Shown here: positions 15,903 through 24,853 of the stretch, in pieces
Layout: every line of letters begins with the position of its first letter
How positions within the stretch are numbered: position 1 is the stretch's first letter
Assembly (NCBI GenBank): GCA_964429655.1
Contig: CAYSCZ010000032.1
Span: 1 to 33,266 of the forward strand
Source: CAYSCZ01 sp964429655
GTDB lineage: Bacteria; Bacteroidota; Bacteroidia; Cytophagales; Cyclobacteriaceae
Length of the DNA stretch: 33,266 nt
Direction of reading: 5' to 3'
Position numbers and translations under genes: made by a program
The notes under the pieces: model-generated
Seen by the model: only the letters and a program-made list of their open reading frames with translations
What the model was told of the DNA's origin: nothing
Databases searched by the model: none

Positions 15903-17831
15903 ATGATAAGTAAGGCTACCATTGATGAAATAAAAACGCGCATGGATGTCGAGGAAGTAGTCTCTGATTTTGTTACGCTAAAAAGAAAAGGAAAAGATTT
16001 GTGGGCTTGTTGCCCTTTTCATGACGAAAAGACCCCTTCATTTTCTGTTTCCCCTCAAAAAAACTTCTACAAGTGTTTTGGTTGTGGTAAATCCGGGGAT
16101 GCCATCACATTCATCATGGAGATAGATGGCTTAAGTTATACAGAAGCCTTAAGGTACTTAGCTGGGAAATATGGTATAGCAATAGAAGAAAATGAGGCAA
16201 CAGATGAAGAAAAAAAGAATCAGGACCTGAAGGAAAGTCTTTTCATTGCGCTAAATGAGGCGAAAGATTATTTCATTTACAATCTGACAAATACCGATGA
16301 AGGTAAGAATATTGGTTTAACCTACTTGAAAGAGCGAGGATTCAATGATGATATAATTAAAGCATTTGAGCTGGGATATAGCTTAAACGAATGGGAAAGC
16401 TTTAAAAATCAATCACTTAAAAAAGGTTACTCGCAGGAAATTCTTCTTAAAAGCGGTCTCATTATTGAAAACGAGCAAGGTAAAATTTATGACAGGTTCC
16501 GTGGAAGGATAATTTTTCCGATCCATAACCAGACAGGAAAAGTCATCGCTTTCGGTGGAAGGATCCTGACTAAAAATAAGAATCTACCAAAATATATCAA
16601 CTCACCCGAAACCGAGCTCTACTCCAAGAGCAATGTTCTTTACGGTATCTATCAGTCAAAGCAGCATATACGTAATGACGACCTTTGCTATCTGGTTGAG
16701 GGCTACACCGATGTGATTTCGCTGCATCAGGCCGGAATAAAAAATGTCGTAGCTTCCTCCGGCACATCACTTACTACCGATCAGATAAAATTGATTTCGA
16801 GGTTTACCAAAAACATCGCGGTTGTGTTTGATGGGGATGCTGCGGGAATGAAAGCCTCGCTCAGGGGTATTGACATGATTTTGGAGGGGGGTATTAATGT
16901 TCGGGTGATCGCATTACCTGAAAATGAAGATCCTGACAGCTATGCGAAAAAAATGAATGTTTCTGCATTAAGATCCTTTTTTACAGAGAATCAACAGGAT
17001 TTCATCAGTTTTAAAACCCAACTATTACTATCTGACAGCAAACATGATCCGGTAAAAAAATCAGAGACCATTAAAGAGATTATTCAAAGCATATCTAAAA
17101 TACCAGATGCGATCCAAAGAACCATGTTTGTCAGGGATTGTAGCATCCGGCTGGAGGTGGAGGAAGATATTTTAGTATCAGAGTTGAACAAAATCCTGAT
17201 AAAAAACTACAAAAAAACTGACTATGTCCAGGCCAAAATAATTAAAGATAGCGTTGAAACACCTTCACCAGAGAAGCAAAAGATTGGTCTTAACCCGGAA
17301 GGTATGATTGAGCTTCAGGAAAGGGAAAGCATTAGAATACTGCTTAATTATGGAGACCAGATAATGGATAAAAGCGGTGAGGATGAACTTTCACTATCTC
17401 AATATATTTTAAATGAGCTTGAAGAAATTGACTTTATTAACCCACTTCATCGGCAAATCATAGAAGCTTATAAATCTGAACTTTTGAAAGGAAAAATATT
17501 AACAGGAAATTACTTCCTTAATCATAAAGATCAAAACATTAGGCAGCTAGCAGTTGATTTACAATCCAGGAAGTATGGTGTCAGTGATTTGTGGGAAAAC
17601 AGGTATCATATTTATATACCCAAAGAAAATGACATACTTAAAAACTCTGCTTACACCAATGTTTTAAGACTCAAACTTCGCATACTTCAAAAAATGGAAT
17701 CAGAAAACAGTCAAAAAATCAGAATATGTGAGGATGAGTTTGAACTTGATGAATTAATAAAAGAACAAGTAGAATTAAAAAAAATAAGCATGGAAGTGTC
17801 TAAAACCTTAGGTGTTGTGGCACTTAAATAA
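15903..17831 (+). CDS. dnaG: DNA primase
   Basis: This 642-residue protein is counted from ATG 15903 (MISKATIDEIK); an in-frame TTG at 15882 overlaps the promoter region and is rejected. It is DNA primase, synthesising RNA primers at the replication fork. The CHC2 zinc finger is intact: Cys37, His40, Cys58 and Cys61. The catalytic core contains the TOPRIM segment with LVEGYTDVISLHQAG and VVFDGDAAGMKAS, holding the acidic metal-binding residues. A C-terminal region of about 200 residues should be the helicase-binding domain and is the least conserved part. It leads a forward cluster with ribBA 25 bases downstream. Confidence 0.96.
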   Translation: MISKATIDEIKTRMDVEEVVSDFVTLKRKGKDLWACCPFHDEKTPSFSVSPQKNFYKCFGCGKSGDAITFIMEIDGLSYTEALRYLAGKYGIAIEENEATDEEKKNQDLKESLFIALNEAKDYFIYNLTNTDEGKNIGLTYLKERGFNDDIIKAFELGYSLNEWESFKNQSLKKGYSQEILLKSGLIIENEQGKIYDRFRGRIIFPIHNQTGKVIAFGGRILTKNKNLPKYINSPETELYSKSNVLYGIYQSKQHIRNDDLCYLVEGYTDVISLHQAGIKNVVASSGTSLTTDQIKLISRFTKNIAVVFDGDAAGMKASLRGIDMILEGGINVRVIALPENEDPDSYAKKMNVSALRSFFTENQQDFISFKTQLLLSDSKHDPVKKSETIKEIIQSISKIPDAIQRTMFVRDCSIRLEVEEDILVSELNKILIKNYKKTDYVQAKIIKDSVETPSPEKQKIGLNPEGMIELQERESIRILLNYGDQIMDKSGEDELSLSQYILNELEEIDFINPLHRQIIEAYKSELLKGKILTGNYFLNHKDQNIRQLAVDLQSRKYGVSDLWENRYHIYIPKENDILKNSAYTNVLRLKLRILQKMESENSQKIRICEDEFELDELIKEQVELKKISMEVSKTLGVVALK

Positions 17832-17856
17832 GATTAATATTTAAAACAACTCATAA

Positions 17857-19080
17857 ATGCATGACAAACAATTATTAGATCCTATCGAACATGCCATAGA
17901 GGACATAAAAAAAGGTAGAGTGGTCATTGTGGTTGATGATGAATACCGTGAAAATGAAGGGGATTTTATTTGCGCAGCAGAAATGGTTACCCCTGAGATT
18001 ATCAATTTCATGTCGAAAGAAGGTAGGGGATTAATATGTGCTGCGCTGCTGGAAGACAGGTGTGAAGAATTGGGCCTTGATTTAATGGTTGGGAAAAATA
18101 CAGCCCTCCATGAAACACCCTTTACCGTATCCGTCGATTTGAAGGGCTATGGCACCTCCACAGGAATATCTGCCCATGACAGGGCCAAAACGATAAAAGC
18201 TTTGGTAGATAGAAGTACTAAACAGGATGATTTTGGAAAACCCGGCCATATTTTTCCGCTTAAAGCCAAAAAGGGTGGTGTGTTGAGGAGAACCGGCCAT
18301 ACCGAAGGCGCCATAGATTTAGCCAGGTTAGCAGGTTTTTATCCGGCAGGAGTGTTAGTGGAGATACTCGATGACGATGGTAGCATGGCCAGGCTTCCTA
18401 ACCTTAGAAAAATTGCAGATAAGCATGGTTTAAAGCTGGTAAGCATAAAAGATCTTATTGAATACAGGCTAAAGCATGAAAGTCTGATTGAAAAGCCCAT
18501 TGAGGTTAACATGCCCACAGCTTTCGGTGATTTCAGGTTACACGCTTTTAAGCAGACAAACACAGGGGACATTCACATCGCACTGGTTAAAGGTGAATGG
18601 AAAGAAGGCGATCCAGTGATGGTCAGGGTACATAGCTCATGTGTAACAGGTGATATTTTTCATTCTTTCCGATGCGATTGTGGCAACCAGCTCCATAAAG
18701 CCATGTTGATGGTGGAAAAAGAAGGCAAAGGAATTGTGCTTTATATGAACCAAGAGGGACGCGGTATTGGTTTAATAAATAAATTGAAAGCTTACAAATT
18801 ACAAGAAGAAGGTTTGGATACTGTTGAAGCTAACCAAAAATTAGGCTTTAAAATGGATCAAAGGGACTACGGCGTTGGCGCACAGATACTGCGTAGCCTG
18901 GATGTGACTAAAATAAAATTAATTACAAATAACCCTAAAAAACGTGTTGCGCTTAAGGGTTATGGATTAGAAATTGTTGAAAATATACCGCTGGAAATAA
19001 ACCCTAATCCCCATAATCAAAAATACCTTGAAACGAAACGGGATAAAATGGGGCATGAGATATTAAGAAAACAGCAGTAA
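17857..19080 (+). CDS. ribBA: Bifunctional 3,4-dihydroxy-2-butanone-4-phosphate synthase / GTP cyclohydrolase II
   Basis: This 407-residue fused enzyme performs two entry steps of riboflavin synthesis. The N-terminal RibB domain (about 1-207) contains the acidic loop DDEYRENEGD (27-36) and the RRTGHTEGA segment (144-152) that handle ribulose 5-phosphate and Mg2+. The C-terminal RibA domain (about 213-405) has zinc-binding Cys262, Cys273 and Cys275 and the NQEGRGIGL motif (298-306) for GTP. Both active sites look complete, unlike RibBA proteins with a degenerate half. The gene lies between dnaG and a small secreted protein whose ATG follows the stop codon with no gap. No FMN riboswitch is visible in the short gap upstream. 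Confidence 0.96.
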   Translation: MHDKQLLDPIEHAIEDIKKGRVVIVVDDEYRENEGDFICAAEMVTPEIINFMSKEGRGLICAALLEDRCEELGLDLMVGKNTALHETPFTVSVDLKGYGTSTGISAHDRAKTIKALVDRSTKQDDFGKPGHIFPLKAKKGGVLRRTGHTEGAIDLARLAGFYPAGVLVEILDDDGSMARLPNLRKIADKHGLKLVSIKDLIEYRLKHESLIEKPIEVNMPTAFGDFRLHAFKQTNTGDIHIALVKGEWKEGDPVMVRVHSSCVTGDIFHSFRCDCGNQLHKAMLMVEKEGKGIVLYMNQEGRGIGLINKLKAYKLQEEGLDTVEANQKLGFKMDQRDYGVGAQILRSLDVTKIKLITNNPKKRVALKGYGLEIVENIPLEINPNPHNQKYLETKRDKMGHEILRKQQ

Positions 19081-19686
19081 ATGATACGTTTATTCATCCT
19101 GCCAATATTATTTTTTAGTCTGAATATATGTTTTGGGCAGTTTCCTTCACAAATTTTTCATGAGGGATGGCTGGTTACAAACCACAGCGATACCATTCAC
19201 GGTGGGCTAAAATACAATATGCAAAGTGAGTCGGTTCAGCTAAAAACTGATGGCAGGATACTCACCTTCAGCAGTCGAAAACTAATTTACTTCGAAATCT
19301 TTGACGAAACGGTAAGTAACTACCGTCAATTTTATTCTTTACCATATAATGTAAACTATAATTATAAAACACCTTTGATTTTTGAAGTCCTTTATGAAGG
19401 AGAATTAACACTTCTTAGTAAAGAAGAGATTGTAGAAGAGGTGATACAGCAATTTCAACCGTACTCAACATTACCGTCAGGAACCAGGCAGGCACTGAGT
19501 TATACATATTACTTCCTGGACAAGAAAGGAAATATTCAAAGGTATGGAGGTAAAAAGAAAGACTTATATGAGATCATGAGAAAGGAGCATAATAATGTTA
19601 AAGAATTCATAAAATCAAACAAGTTAAAAACTGATAATATTCGGGATCTTGTTAGAATTACGGCTTATTATAATTCTTTAATATAA
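19081..19686 (+). CDS. Hypothetical secreted/periplasmic protein
   Basis: This 201-residue protein has an N-terminal signal peptide (about 1-20, MIRLFILPILFFSLNICFGQ). The mature part has strand-rich segments around HSDTIHGGLKYN and ILTFSSRKLIYFEIFDE, and a basic, helical C-terminus (about 155-190). The repeated theme of a secreted protein giving 'request to change/describe' strands (DTIHGGLKY, QLKTDGRILTF) resembles small uncharacterised exported proteins of Bacteroidota. Its ATG begins directly after the ribBA stop, so it is translationally coupled, and surE follows 7 bases later. No catalytic motif is recognised and no function is proposed. Confidence 0.75.
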   Translation: MIRLFILPILFFSLNICFGQFPSQIFHEGWLVTNHSDTIHGGLKYNMQSESVQLKTDGRILTFSSRKLIYFEIFDETVSNYRQFYSLPYNVNYNYKTPLIFEVLYEGELTLLSKEEIVEEVIQQFQPYSTLPSGTRQALSYTYYFLDKKGNIQRYGGKKKDLYEIMRKEHNNVKEFIKSNKLKTDNIRDLVRITAYYNSLI

Positions 19687-19693
19687 TCGTTAA

Positions 19694-20464
19694 ATGGAAA
19701 AACCTCTTATTCTGGTATGCAATGATGACGGCATCACCTCCAACGGCATAAGGAAATTAATTAATCTGATGAAAGGGATTGGGGAAGTGATTGTAGTGGC
19801 TCCAAACAGTCCTCAATCTGGCATGGGTCATGCGATAACTGTTGGGGACACCCTTCGACTGGTCGAGACAGATCTTTTTGATGGTATTAAATCCTATGAA
19901 TGCAGTGGCACACCTGCCGATTGCGTTAAGCTTGCCAAGCACTATATTGTAAAAGATCGCAAATTTGATTTGGTGGTTAGCGGAATAAATCACGGAAGTA
20001 ATACATCCATCAGCATTCTATACTCAGGCACAATGTCTGCTGCCATTGAAGGAGCTATTGAAGGCACGCCAGCTATCGGTTATTCATTGTGCGACTATAA
20101 TCCTGATGCAGAGATGAATCATGCGGACGATCATATCCTGAAAATAGCTGAGCAAACTTTAAAGTACGGTTTACCAAAAGGGATTGCATTAAATGTAAAT
20201 ATCCCTCCCAAGCAAAATGAATCAATTAAAGGCATAAAAATATGTCGGCAGGCAAATGCCAGGTGGGAAGAGGACTTTGATCAACGTGTTGACCCGAGGG
20301 GTATGAAATATTTTTGGATGGTCGGTAACTTTGTTAATCATGATAAAGGTGAAGATAATGATGAGTGGGCCATCGCCAATAATTACATTTCCGTGGTGCC
20401 TTGCCAGTTTGACCTAACCGGACATCATGCTATAAGCATTCTAAATGATGATTGGGATATCTGA
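19694..20464 (+). CDS. surE: 5'/3'-nucleotidase SurE
   Basis: This 256-residue SurE-family metal-dependent phosphatase removes phosphate from nucleoside 5'- and 3'-monophosphates (EC 3.1.3.5/3.1.3.6). The four family metal ligands are in place: Asp11 and Asp12 in CNDDG, Ser42 in PNSPQSG, and Asn99 in SGINHG. The glycine-rich SGTMSAAIEGA segment follows. Length is typical. It is the last gene of the forward cluster and ends one base before the stop codon of the opposing gene at 20466, leaving no room for a terminator between them. Confidence 0.95.
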   Translation: MEKPLILVCNDDGITSNGIRKLINLMKGIGEVIVVAPNSPQSGMGHAITVGDTLRLVETDLFDGIKSYECSGTPADCVKLAKHYIVKDRKFDLVVSGINHGSNTSISILYSGTMSAAIEGAIEGTPAIGYSLCDYNPDAEMNHADDHILKIAEQTLKYGLPKGIALNVNIPPKQNESIKGIKICRQANARWEEDFDQRVDPRGMKYFWMVGNFVNHDKGEDNDEWAIANNYISVVPCQFDLTGHHAISILNDDWDI

Positions 20465-20465
20465 T

Positions 20466-21131
20466 TTACAAGGAAATAAAATATTTCAAAAATAGGTTTA
20501 TGACAGGTAAGGAGTTATCAAATGTTCTGCCATAACCAGGAATGGTATAGACATCTATGGGTGTTTGTTCATCATAGCTATTCATCATTCTGACACGAAA
20601 AGTGCCTCCTATGTATAGATTGCCAATAAACCGTGACTCAGTTGTGAGCACAACTTCCAGCCAATCAGCACGCAATGACATCCGCTCAAAGGGATCGTTA
20701 AAATCATCAAAAAGCATTGAAGGACTGGTTAATCTTATAGCCCCCTGATCATCAAAATTTGATAGACCAAACCTTAAACCAAGCCCTAGTCTGCTATCAG
20801 GATTAATTTGTTTTATATAATCTACCCCAAACCTGTAGTAGGTGCCTTCCACAGTATAGTCTACATTTTTTAGCGAATTTTGGGGTTTGATATTTCCTGT
20901 ACCGAATTCCAAGCCAAGCTGGATTTTTTCTTTAAATATAAAATTTACCCCACCTTCATTTTTCTTTTCAAAATCTGTGGCATAGCTAGCCAGTTTCAGG
21001 TAGTCCACCCATATGCTTATACCTGAGATGAATTTCGCCTTCACCTCAAGGGTATCCGCCTCCTGCGCGGTGGTTTTAGAGATGCAAAGTATCAGTATAA
21101 AGCTAAAAATATATCTCAATGGTAACCTCAT
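20466..21131 (-). CDS. DUF6048-like outer membrane protein
   Basis: This protein of about 221 residues is counted from the ATG at 21129-21131, where a signal peptide begins (MRLPLRYIFSFILILCISKTTAQ); the 14 codons upstream lack signal character. The mature region alternates strands with aromatic residues, includes YYRFGVDY and LGLGLRFGLSNF, and ends in YFISL, which fits a small outer-membrane beta-barrel. The overall pattern (TVEGTYYRFGVDY, then LEVVLTTESRFIGNLYIGGTFRVR, then IPGYGRTF) resembles the DUF6048 family as I recall it. The start overlaps the preceding lipoprotein gene by 29 bases. Function unknown; the two probably work together at the outer membrane. Confidence 0.7.
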   Translation of the reverse strand: MRLPLRYIFSFILILCISKTTAQEADTLEVKAKFISGISIWVDYLKLASYATDFEKKNEGGVNFIFKEKIQLGLEFGTGNIKPQNSLKNVDYTVEGTYYRFGVDYIKQINPDSRLGLGLRFGLSNFDDQGAIRLTSPSMLFDDFNDPFERMSLRADWLEVVLTTESRFIGNLYIGGTFRVRMMNSYDEQTPIDVYTIPGYGRTFDNSLPVINLFLKYFISL

Positions 21132-21822
21132 TTTCACTGGAACAATCACTGGAACCGCATATCGGCGGATCACTTATGCTATCAATTTTTGGGTCGAAAG
21201 AAATTATGCTGATGTTTTCCGCTATTATCCTTACCCGGCTAACCTGATCAAGGCGTTGCAACCTACCGTAGCCAATTTGAAGATTGAACACCTGTTTATT
21301 AAAGAATAAATCATAATTGGATACATCAGCATTCATATTTAGTGGAATTTGATAGTCCGTTTGCACTTCCTCAAAAGGTTTAGTGTTTCCGGTTTCTGCG
21401 TTAACCACCTGATCTAATGGGAAGAGGCCTGACTGAAGTTCACTAATGACAATATTCAAATTCATATTTATTGTATCTAACTCATTACTTTCCAAAGTAA
21501 ACAATGAATCTTCCAGGATTAATGAATCAATTTTATTTTGAAATCTAAGGCTATCCGTGCTGAAATCACCTTCAAGTGTATCAAGCGCATCAAGACTATC
21601 CTGATAGTGATCAACCATACCAGATATATCCATAAGTACCGTGTCAATGGTAAGCCTTGTGGTATCATTCTTATCTATACTGTCCTGTAACACTACTACA
21701 CTATCAATGCTGAAAAGTTTTAATGTAAATGTCGGTTCATTTCTTAGCGGACCACAATCATCGCACTCATTACAGGATATTATAAACAAGCATAAAAATA
21801 ATACCGGCCAGCTTACTCTCAT
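21103..21822 (-). CDS. Lipoprotein, possibly DUF6452-like
   Basis: This 239-residue protein has a lipoprotein signal peptide: a hydrophobic stretch followed by LFIISC with the lipidated cysteine at position 17. A short cysteine-rich segment (CNECDDC) comes next. Residues about 70-125 are acidic and probably helical, rich in Asp, Ser and Leu, and look like a coiled-coil spacer; this makes it longer than the DUF6452 proteins I recall, which are found next to DUF6048 genes. The rest is strand-rich. It begins 6 bases after the priA stop codon, so it may be expressed with priA. No enzymatic motif is seen. Confidence 0.65.
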   Translation of the reverse strand: MRVSWPVLFLCLFIISCNECDDCGPLRNEPTFTLKLFSIDSVVVLQDSIDKNDTTRLTIDTVLMDISGMVDHYQDSLDALDTLEGDFSTDSLRFQNKIDSLILEDSLFTLESNELDTINMNLNIVISELQSGLFPLDQVVNAETGNTKPFEEVQTDYQIPLNMNADVSNYDLFFNKQVFNLQIGYGRLQRLDQVSRVRIIAENISIISFDPKIDSISDPPICGSSDCSSENEVTIEIYF

Positions 21823-21828
21823 CAGCTC

Positions 21829-24309
21829 TTAATAAGGATCAACATCGATGGTAATGCTAAGTAGTCTGTAATCTCTATTCTTTTGAAAATTTAGCTTAGT
21901 AGCAACAAGCACTTCTTTAGTTATCTTCAGATATTTTAGATTCGGCTCAATTTTAAGCATGATTTCCATAATAAATTGGTTTCTAACTTTAAAAATTAAC
22001 GACTCTACCGGCCCATAAATTCTCTTGGTACCAATTCCTCTGGCAATTGACGCTCTGAAAAATTGTGCCGCTTCTTTCACAAGCTTACTATCCGTATGCT
22101 TTAATTCAATTTTGATCAGTCTTCTGTATGGAGGATAAAGAAACTGCTCACGCTCCATCAGTTCTTGCTGGTAAAACCGCAAATAGTCATGATGCTTTAT
22201 TTGTCGAAAAATGTTTTCTCTAGGTGTGTTGGTTTGAACCATAACGGTTCCCTGCTCTTTTCGGCGTCCTGCACGCCCTGCCACTTGTGTAATTAATTGA
22301 AATGATCGTTCATTTGACCTGAAGTCAGGGAAATGAAGCATTCTGTCCACATCCATTACACCTACAAGGTTAACCTTATCAAGATCCAGGCCTTTGGTAA
22401 CAATTTGTGTTCCAACCAGTATATCAATTTCGCCTTGTTCAAATTTTTCAATTATCTCCTGGAAAGCGAATTTTCTTCTGGTGGTGTCCAAATCCATTCT
22501 TTGCAGGATAGCACCCGGGAATATTAGTTTCAGTTCCTCTTCTAATTTTTCCGTGCCTGTCCCCATACTTTTAAGTTTGGTCGATCCACACTCCGGGCAA
22601 CTGTCAGGAACCGATTGCCTATGCCCGCAATAATGGCATTTCAGAAGGTTGATTTTTAGATGATAAGTAAGGCTAACGCTGCAATTGGGGCAATAATGAA
22701 TGAAGCCACAATCCTCACACATGATCTGAGGCGCATAGCCTCTTCTGTTTTGAAATATGATGACTTGTCTTTTTTTTTCCAGGTTTTCCTCAATAGCTTC
22801 AAGAAGTTCATCGCTGAAGCTCCCTTTGATTTTCTTTAGTTTACGGGCTCTAAGTAAGTCAATTAGTGCTATATTGGGCATTTTGGCATTATCATATCTG
22901 TCAAAAAGTCCTACCAAACCATACTTACCTTTTTTGGCATGATAATAAGTCTCTAATGAAGGCGTTGCCGTTCCGAGTATTACTTTCGCGCGGTGAATTT
23001 GGGCGAGTTTAATTGCAACATCACGGGCATGATATTTAGGTTGGGATTCAAATTGCTTAAAAGACGTCTCGTGCTCTTCATCAATGATAACGAGCCCCAG
23101 GTTCCGAAAAGGAAGCAATACGCTGCTGCGAACACCAAGAACCATTTCTATTTTGCCATCTATCAGTTGTTTCCAGATTTCTACGCGTTCATTATCCGAA
23201 TATCTGGAGTGGTATATGCCTAACTTTTCACCAAAAACATTTCCCAGCCTGTTGATGAGTTGCACTGTCAGCACAATCTCGGGCACCAGGTAGAGCACCT
23301 GTTTATTTTCATTAAGCGTATTTCTGATGAATTCAATATAAATATTGGTTTTGCCACTACCTGTGACACCATGCAATAAAACAACATTTTTATCCTTAAA
23401 TAGACTGCTGATCTCATTTTTTACCCCTTCCTGGGTTTTATTCAACTTGATGTCTTGATCCTTTGATTTGGTTGGGTTTATTCTTGAAATATTAACAGTA
23501 AAAGATTCCAGGATTTGATTTTTTATTAGGGTATCCAGAGATGAGGGAGAAATATTTTTTCCCATTGATGATTTGGATAGGCCTTCCTCATTGGATTGTT
23601 TGTTGTTGAGTACATTTACTTCCCTTAGGTATGCCATAATCACCTCCAACTGCTTAGGTCTTTTCTCCAATTCATCCAAAAGGGCTTTTAAGTTTTTATC
23701 ATCTGTGTATTCCTTTGCTAATCGCACTCTTTTCTCGGTTTTTGGCGTGTACCTTTCCTTAATATTTTCAAAAGTCAAAATTTTTCGATCCTGATGCAGA
23801 CGCTTAATGGTGGGGATCAGCGCTTTAGAGGAACTTGTAATTTGAGTATAGGATACCTGGTCGTGGTCTGACAGCTGGTCAATCAGATATTTTTCATTTA
23901 CAGCAAGGAGCGGATAGTCCAAAAAATTGTATTCAGGGTTAAGTTGAATATACGATTCGCTGGAGAGCTTCATGCCTCTGGGCATTGCGGCCGATAAAGC
24001 TTCGCCAAAAGTAGAAACATAATAATCTGATATCCATTGTAAAAGGTCTAGTTGAAGGGTGGTGAAAGATGGTTTATCATCATCCAGTACATCTATTACG
24101 TGCTTTACATATTGTGCACTGGGTTTATGGTCATGAAAACCAAATAACACACCGGTGTAAATTTTTTTCTTGCCAAAAGGAACCAATACACGGCTACCTT
24201 TCTTAGCTTTTATCTTTTGGTCCTCAGTAAGCGCGTATGTGAATACACCGGGTAATGGTAAAGGGAGGATTACATCTACATAAAAATCATGAAAAAGTCC
24301 ATCCTTCAA
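21829..24309 (-). CDS. priA: Primosomal protein N' (replication restart helicase)
   Basis: This 826-residue PriA restarts stalled replication forks as a 3'-5' DNA helicase. The N-terminal DNA-binding domain starts with YVDVILPLPLPGVFTY. Helicase motifs include Walker A GVTGSGKT (314-321), DEEH (410-413), GTATPSLE (446-453) and a C-terminal motif VI region (QVAGRAGR). The eight zinc-binding cysteines are present: 531, 534, 540, 543, 558, 561, 571 and 574. The start is inferred as TTG at 24307-24309, because no in-frame ATG or GTG exists between it and the upstream stop, and the conserved N-terminus begins about ten residues in. GGAAG lies just upstream on the minus strand as a possible ribosome binding site. 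Confidence 0.95.
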   Translation of the reverse strand: MKDGLFHDFYVDVILPLPLPGVFTYALTEDQKIKAKKGSRVLVPFGKKKIYTGVLFGFHDHKPSAQYVKHVIDVLDDDKPSFTTLQLDLLQWISDYYVSTFGEALSAAMPRGMKLSSESYIQLNPEYNFLDYPLLAVNEKYLIDQLSDHDQVSYTQITSSSKALIPTIKRLHQDRKILTFENIKERYTPKTEKRVRLAKEYTDDKNLKALLDELEKRPKQLEVIMAYLREVNVLNNKQSNEEGLSKSSMGKNISPSSLDTLIKNQILESFTVNISRINPTKSKDQDIKLNKTQEGVKNEISSLFKDKNVVLLHGVTGSGKTNIYIEFIRNTLNENKQVLYLVPEIVLTVQLINRLGNVFGEKLGIYHSRYSDNERVEIWKQLIDGKIEMVLGVRSSVLLPFRNLGLVIIDEEHETSFKQFESQPKYHARDVAIKLAQIHRAKVILGTATPSLETYYHAKKGKYGLVGLFDRYDNAKMPNIALIDLLRARKLKKIKGSFSDELLEAIEENLEKKRQVIIFQNRRGYAPQIMCEDCGFIHYCPNCSVSLTYHLKINLLKCHYCGHRQSVPDSCPECGSTKLKSMGTGTEKLEEELKLIFPGAILQRMDLDTTRRKFAFQEIIEKFEQGEIDILVGTQIVTKGLDLDKVNLVGVMDVDRMLHFPDFRSNERSFQLITQVAGRAGRRKEQGTVMVQTNTPRENIFRQIKHHDYLRFYQQELMEREQFLYPPYRRLIKIELKHTDSKLVKEAAQFFRASIARGIGTKRIYGPVESLIFKVRNQFIMEIMLKIEPNLKYLKITKEVLVATKLNFQKNRDYRLLSITIDVDPY

Positions 24310-24348
24310 GTGGCTTCCAATTAAAACACTAATATAAGGAATAGGTCA

Positions 24349-24383
24349 TAAAAAAAAGCCGATGGTTGTGTTATTCACCGGCT
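24349..24383 (-). terminator. Rho-independent terminator after the DoxX-like gene
   Basis: On the minus strand AGCCGGTG (24383-24376) pairs with the segment at 24364-24357 (one mismatch), leaving an 11-base loop, and is followed by eight T residues (24357 down to about 24350). The hairpin lies 15 bases after the stop of the gene at 24398-24751 and 40 bases before priA, so it should end the upstream transcript and leave priA with its own promoter. Confidence 0.75.
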
Positions 24384-24397
24384 AATTTATTGATTAT

Positions 24398-24751
24398 CTA
24401 TTTAAGTATACATTCAAGATCTTGCTTGTATGCGACTATGAGGAAGGCATTCAAAATAAAGGCTAAATATCCGGGGGCTCCTCCGGCAGGAACCATAAAT
24501 AAATGGAAGAGTAAAATATTTGTGGTAACAGGTAAAAGCATCAACACAGCTAAGCGAGGGGATTTGTTGGTGAAAATAAATTTTCCTGAAATTGTTTCTA
24601 TTACACCAAGCAACGAAAATAAATAAACTGAAGCACCTAATCCTTGCATAAAGGTGGATGCACTGCCTGAAAAATCAGGAGCGGGCATAAACCCGACAAA
24701 TTTATTAATGCAGAAAACAACGAATATCAAGCCTAATAGGATTCTTGCCAC
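24398..24751 (-). CDS. DoxX-like small membrane protein
   Basis: This protein of about 117 residues has four hydrophobic segments (about 3-20, 38-58, 65-88 and 93-110). The start of the mature region, ILLGLIFVVFCINKFVGFMP, closely fits the DoxX family signature, in which a conserved Asn-Lys follows the first helix. DoxX-like proteins are inner-membrane proteins of poorly defined, often redox-related, role. The start codon is uncertain: GTG at 24749-24751 is the best candidate, since upstream in-frame codons include only rare alternatives before a stop. It stands alone, with a terminator after it and 102 non-coding bases before it. Confidence 0.75.
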   Translation of the reverse strand: MARILLGLIFVVFCINKFVGFMPAPDFSGSASTFMQGLGASVYLFSLLGVIETISGKFIFTNKSPRLAVLMLLPVTTNILLFHLFMVPAGGAPGYLAFILNAFLIVAYKQDLECILK

Positions 24752-24853
24752 TAAAATTAGCTTGATACTTATTGTTTAACTTTTTGGCTTCAAAACGTTT
24801 TATAAATGAATACCCTTTTTCGATATTATGCTTTATCTTGATTATGCAAAATA

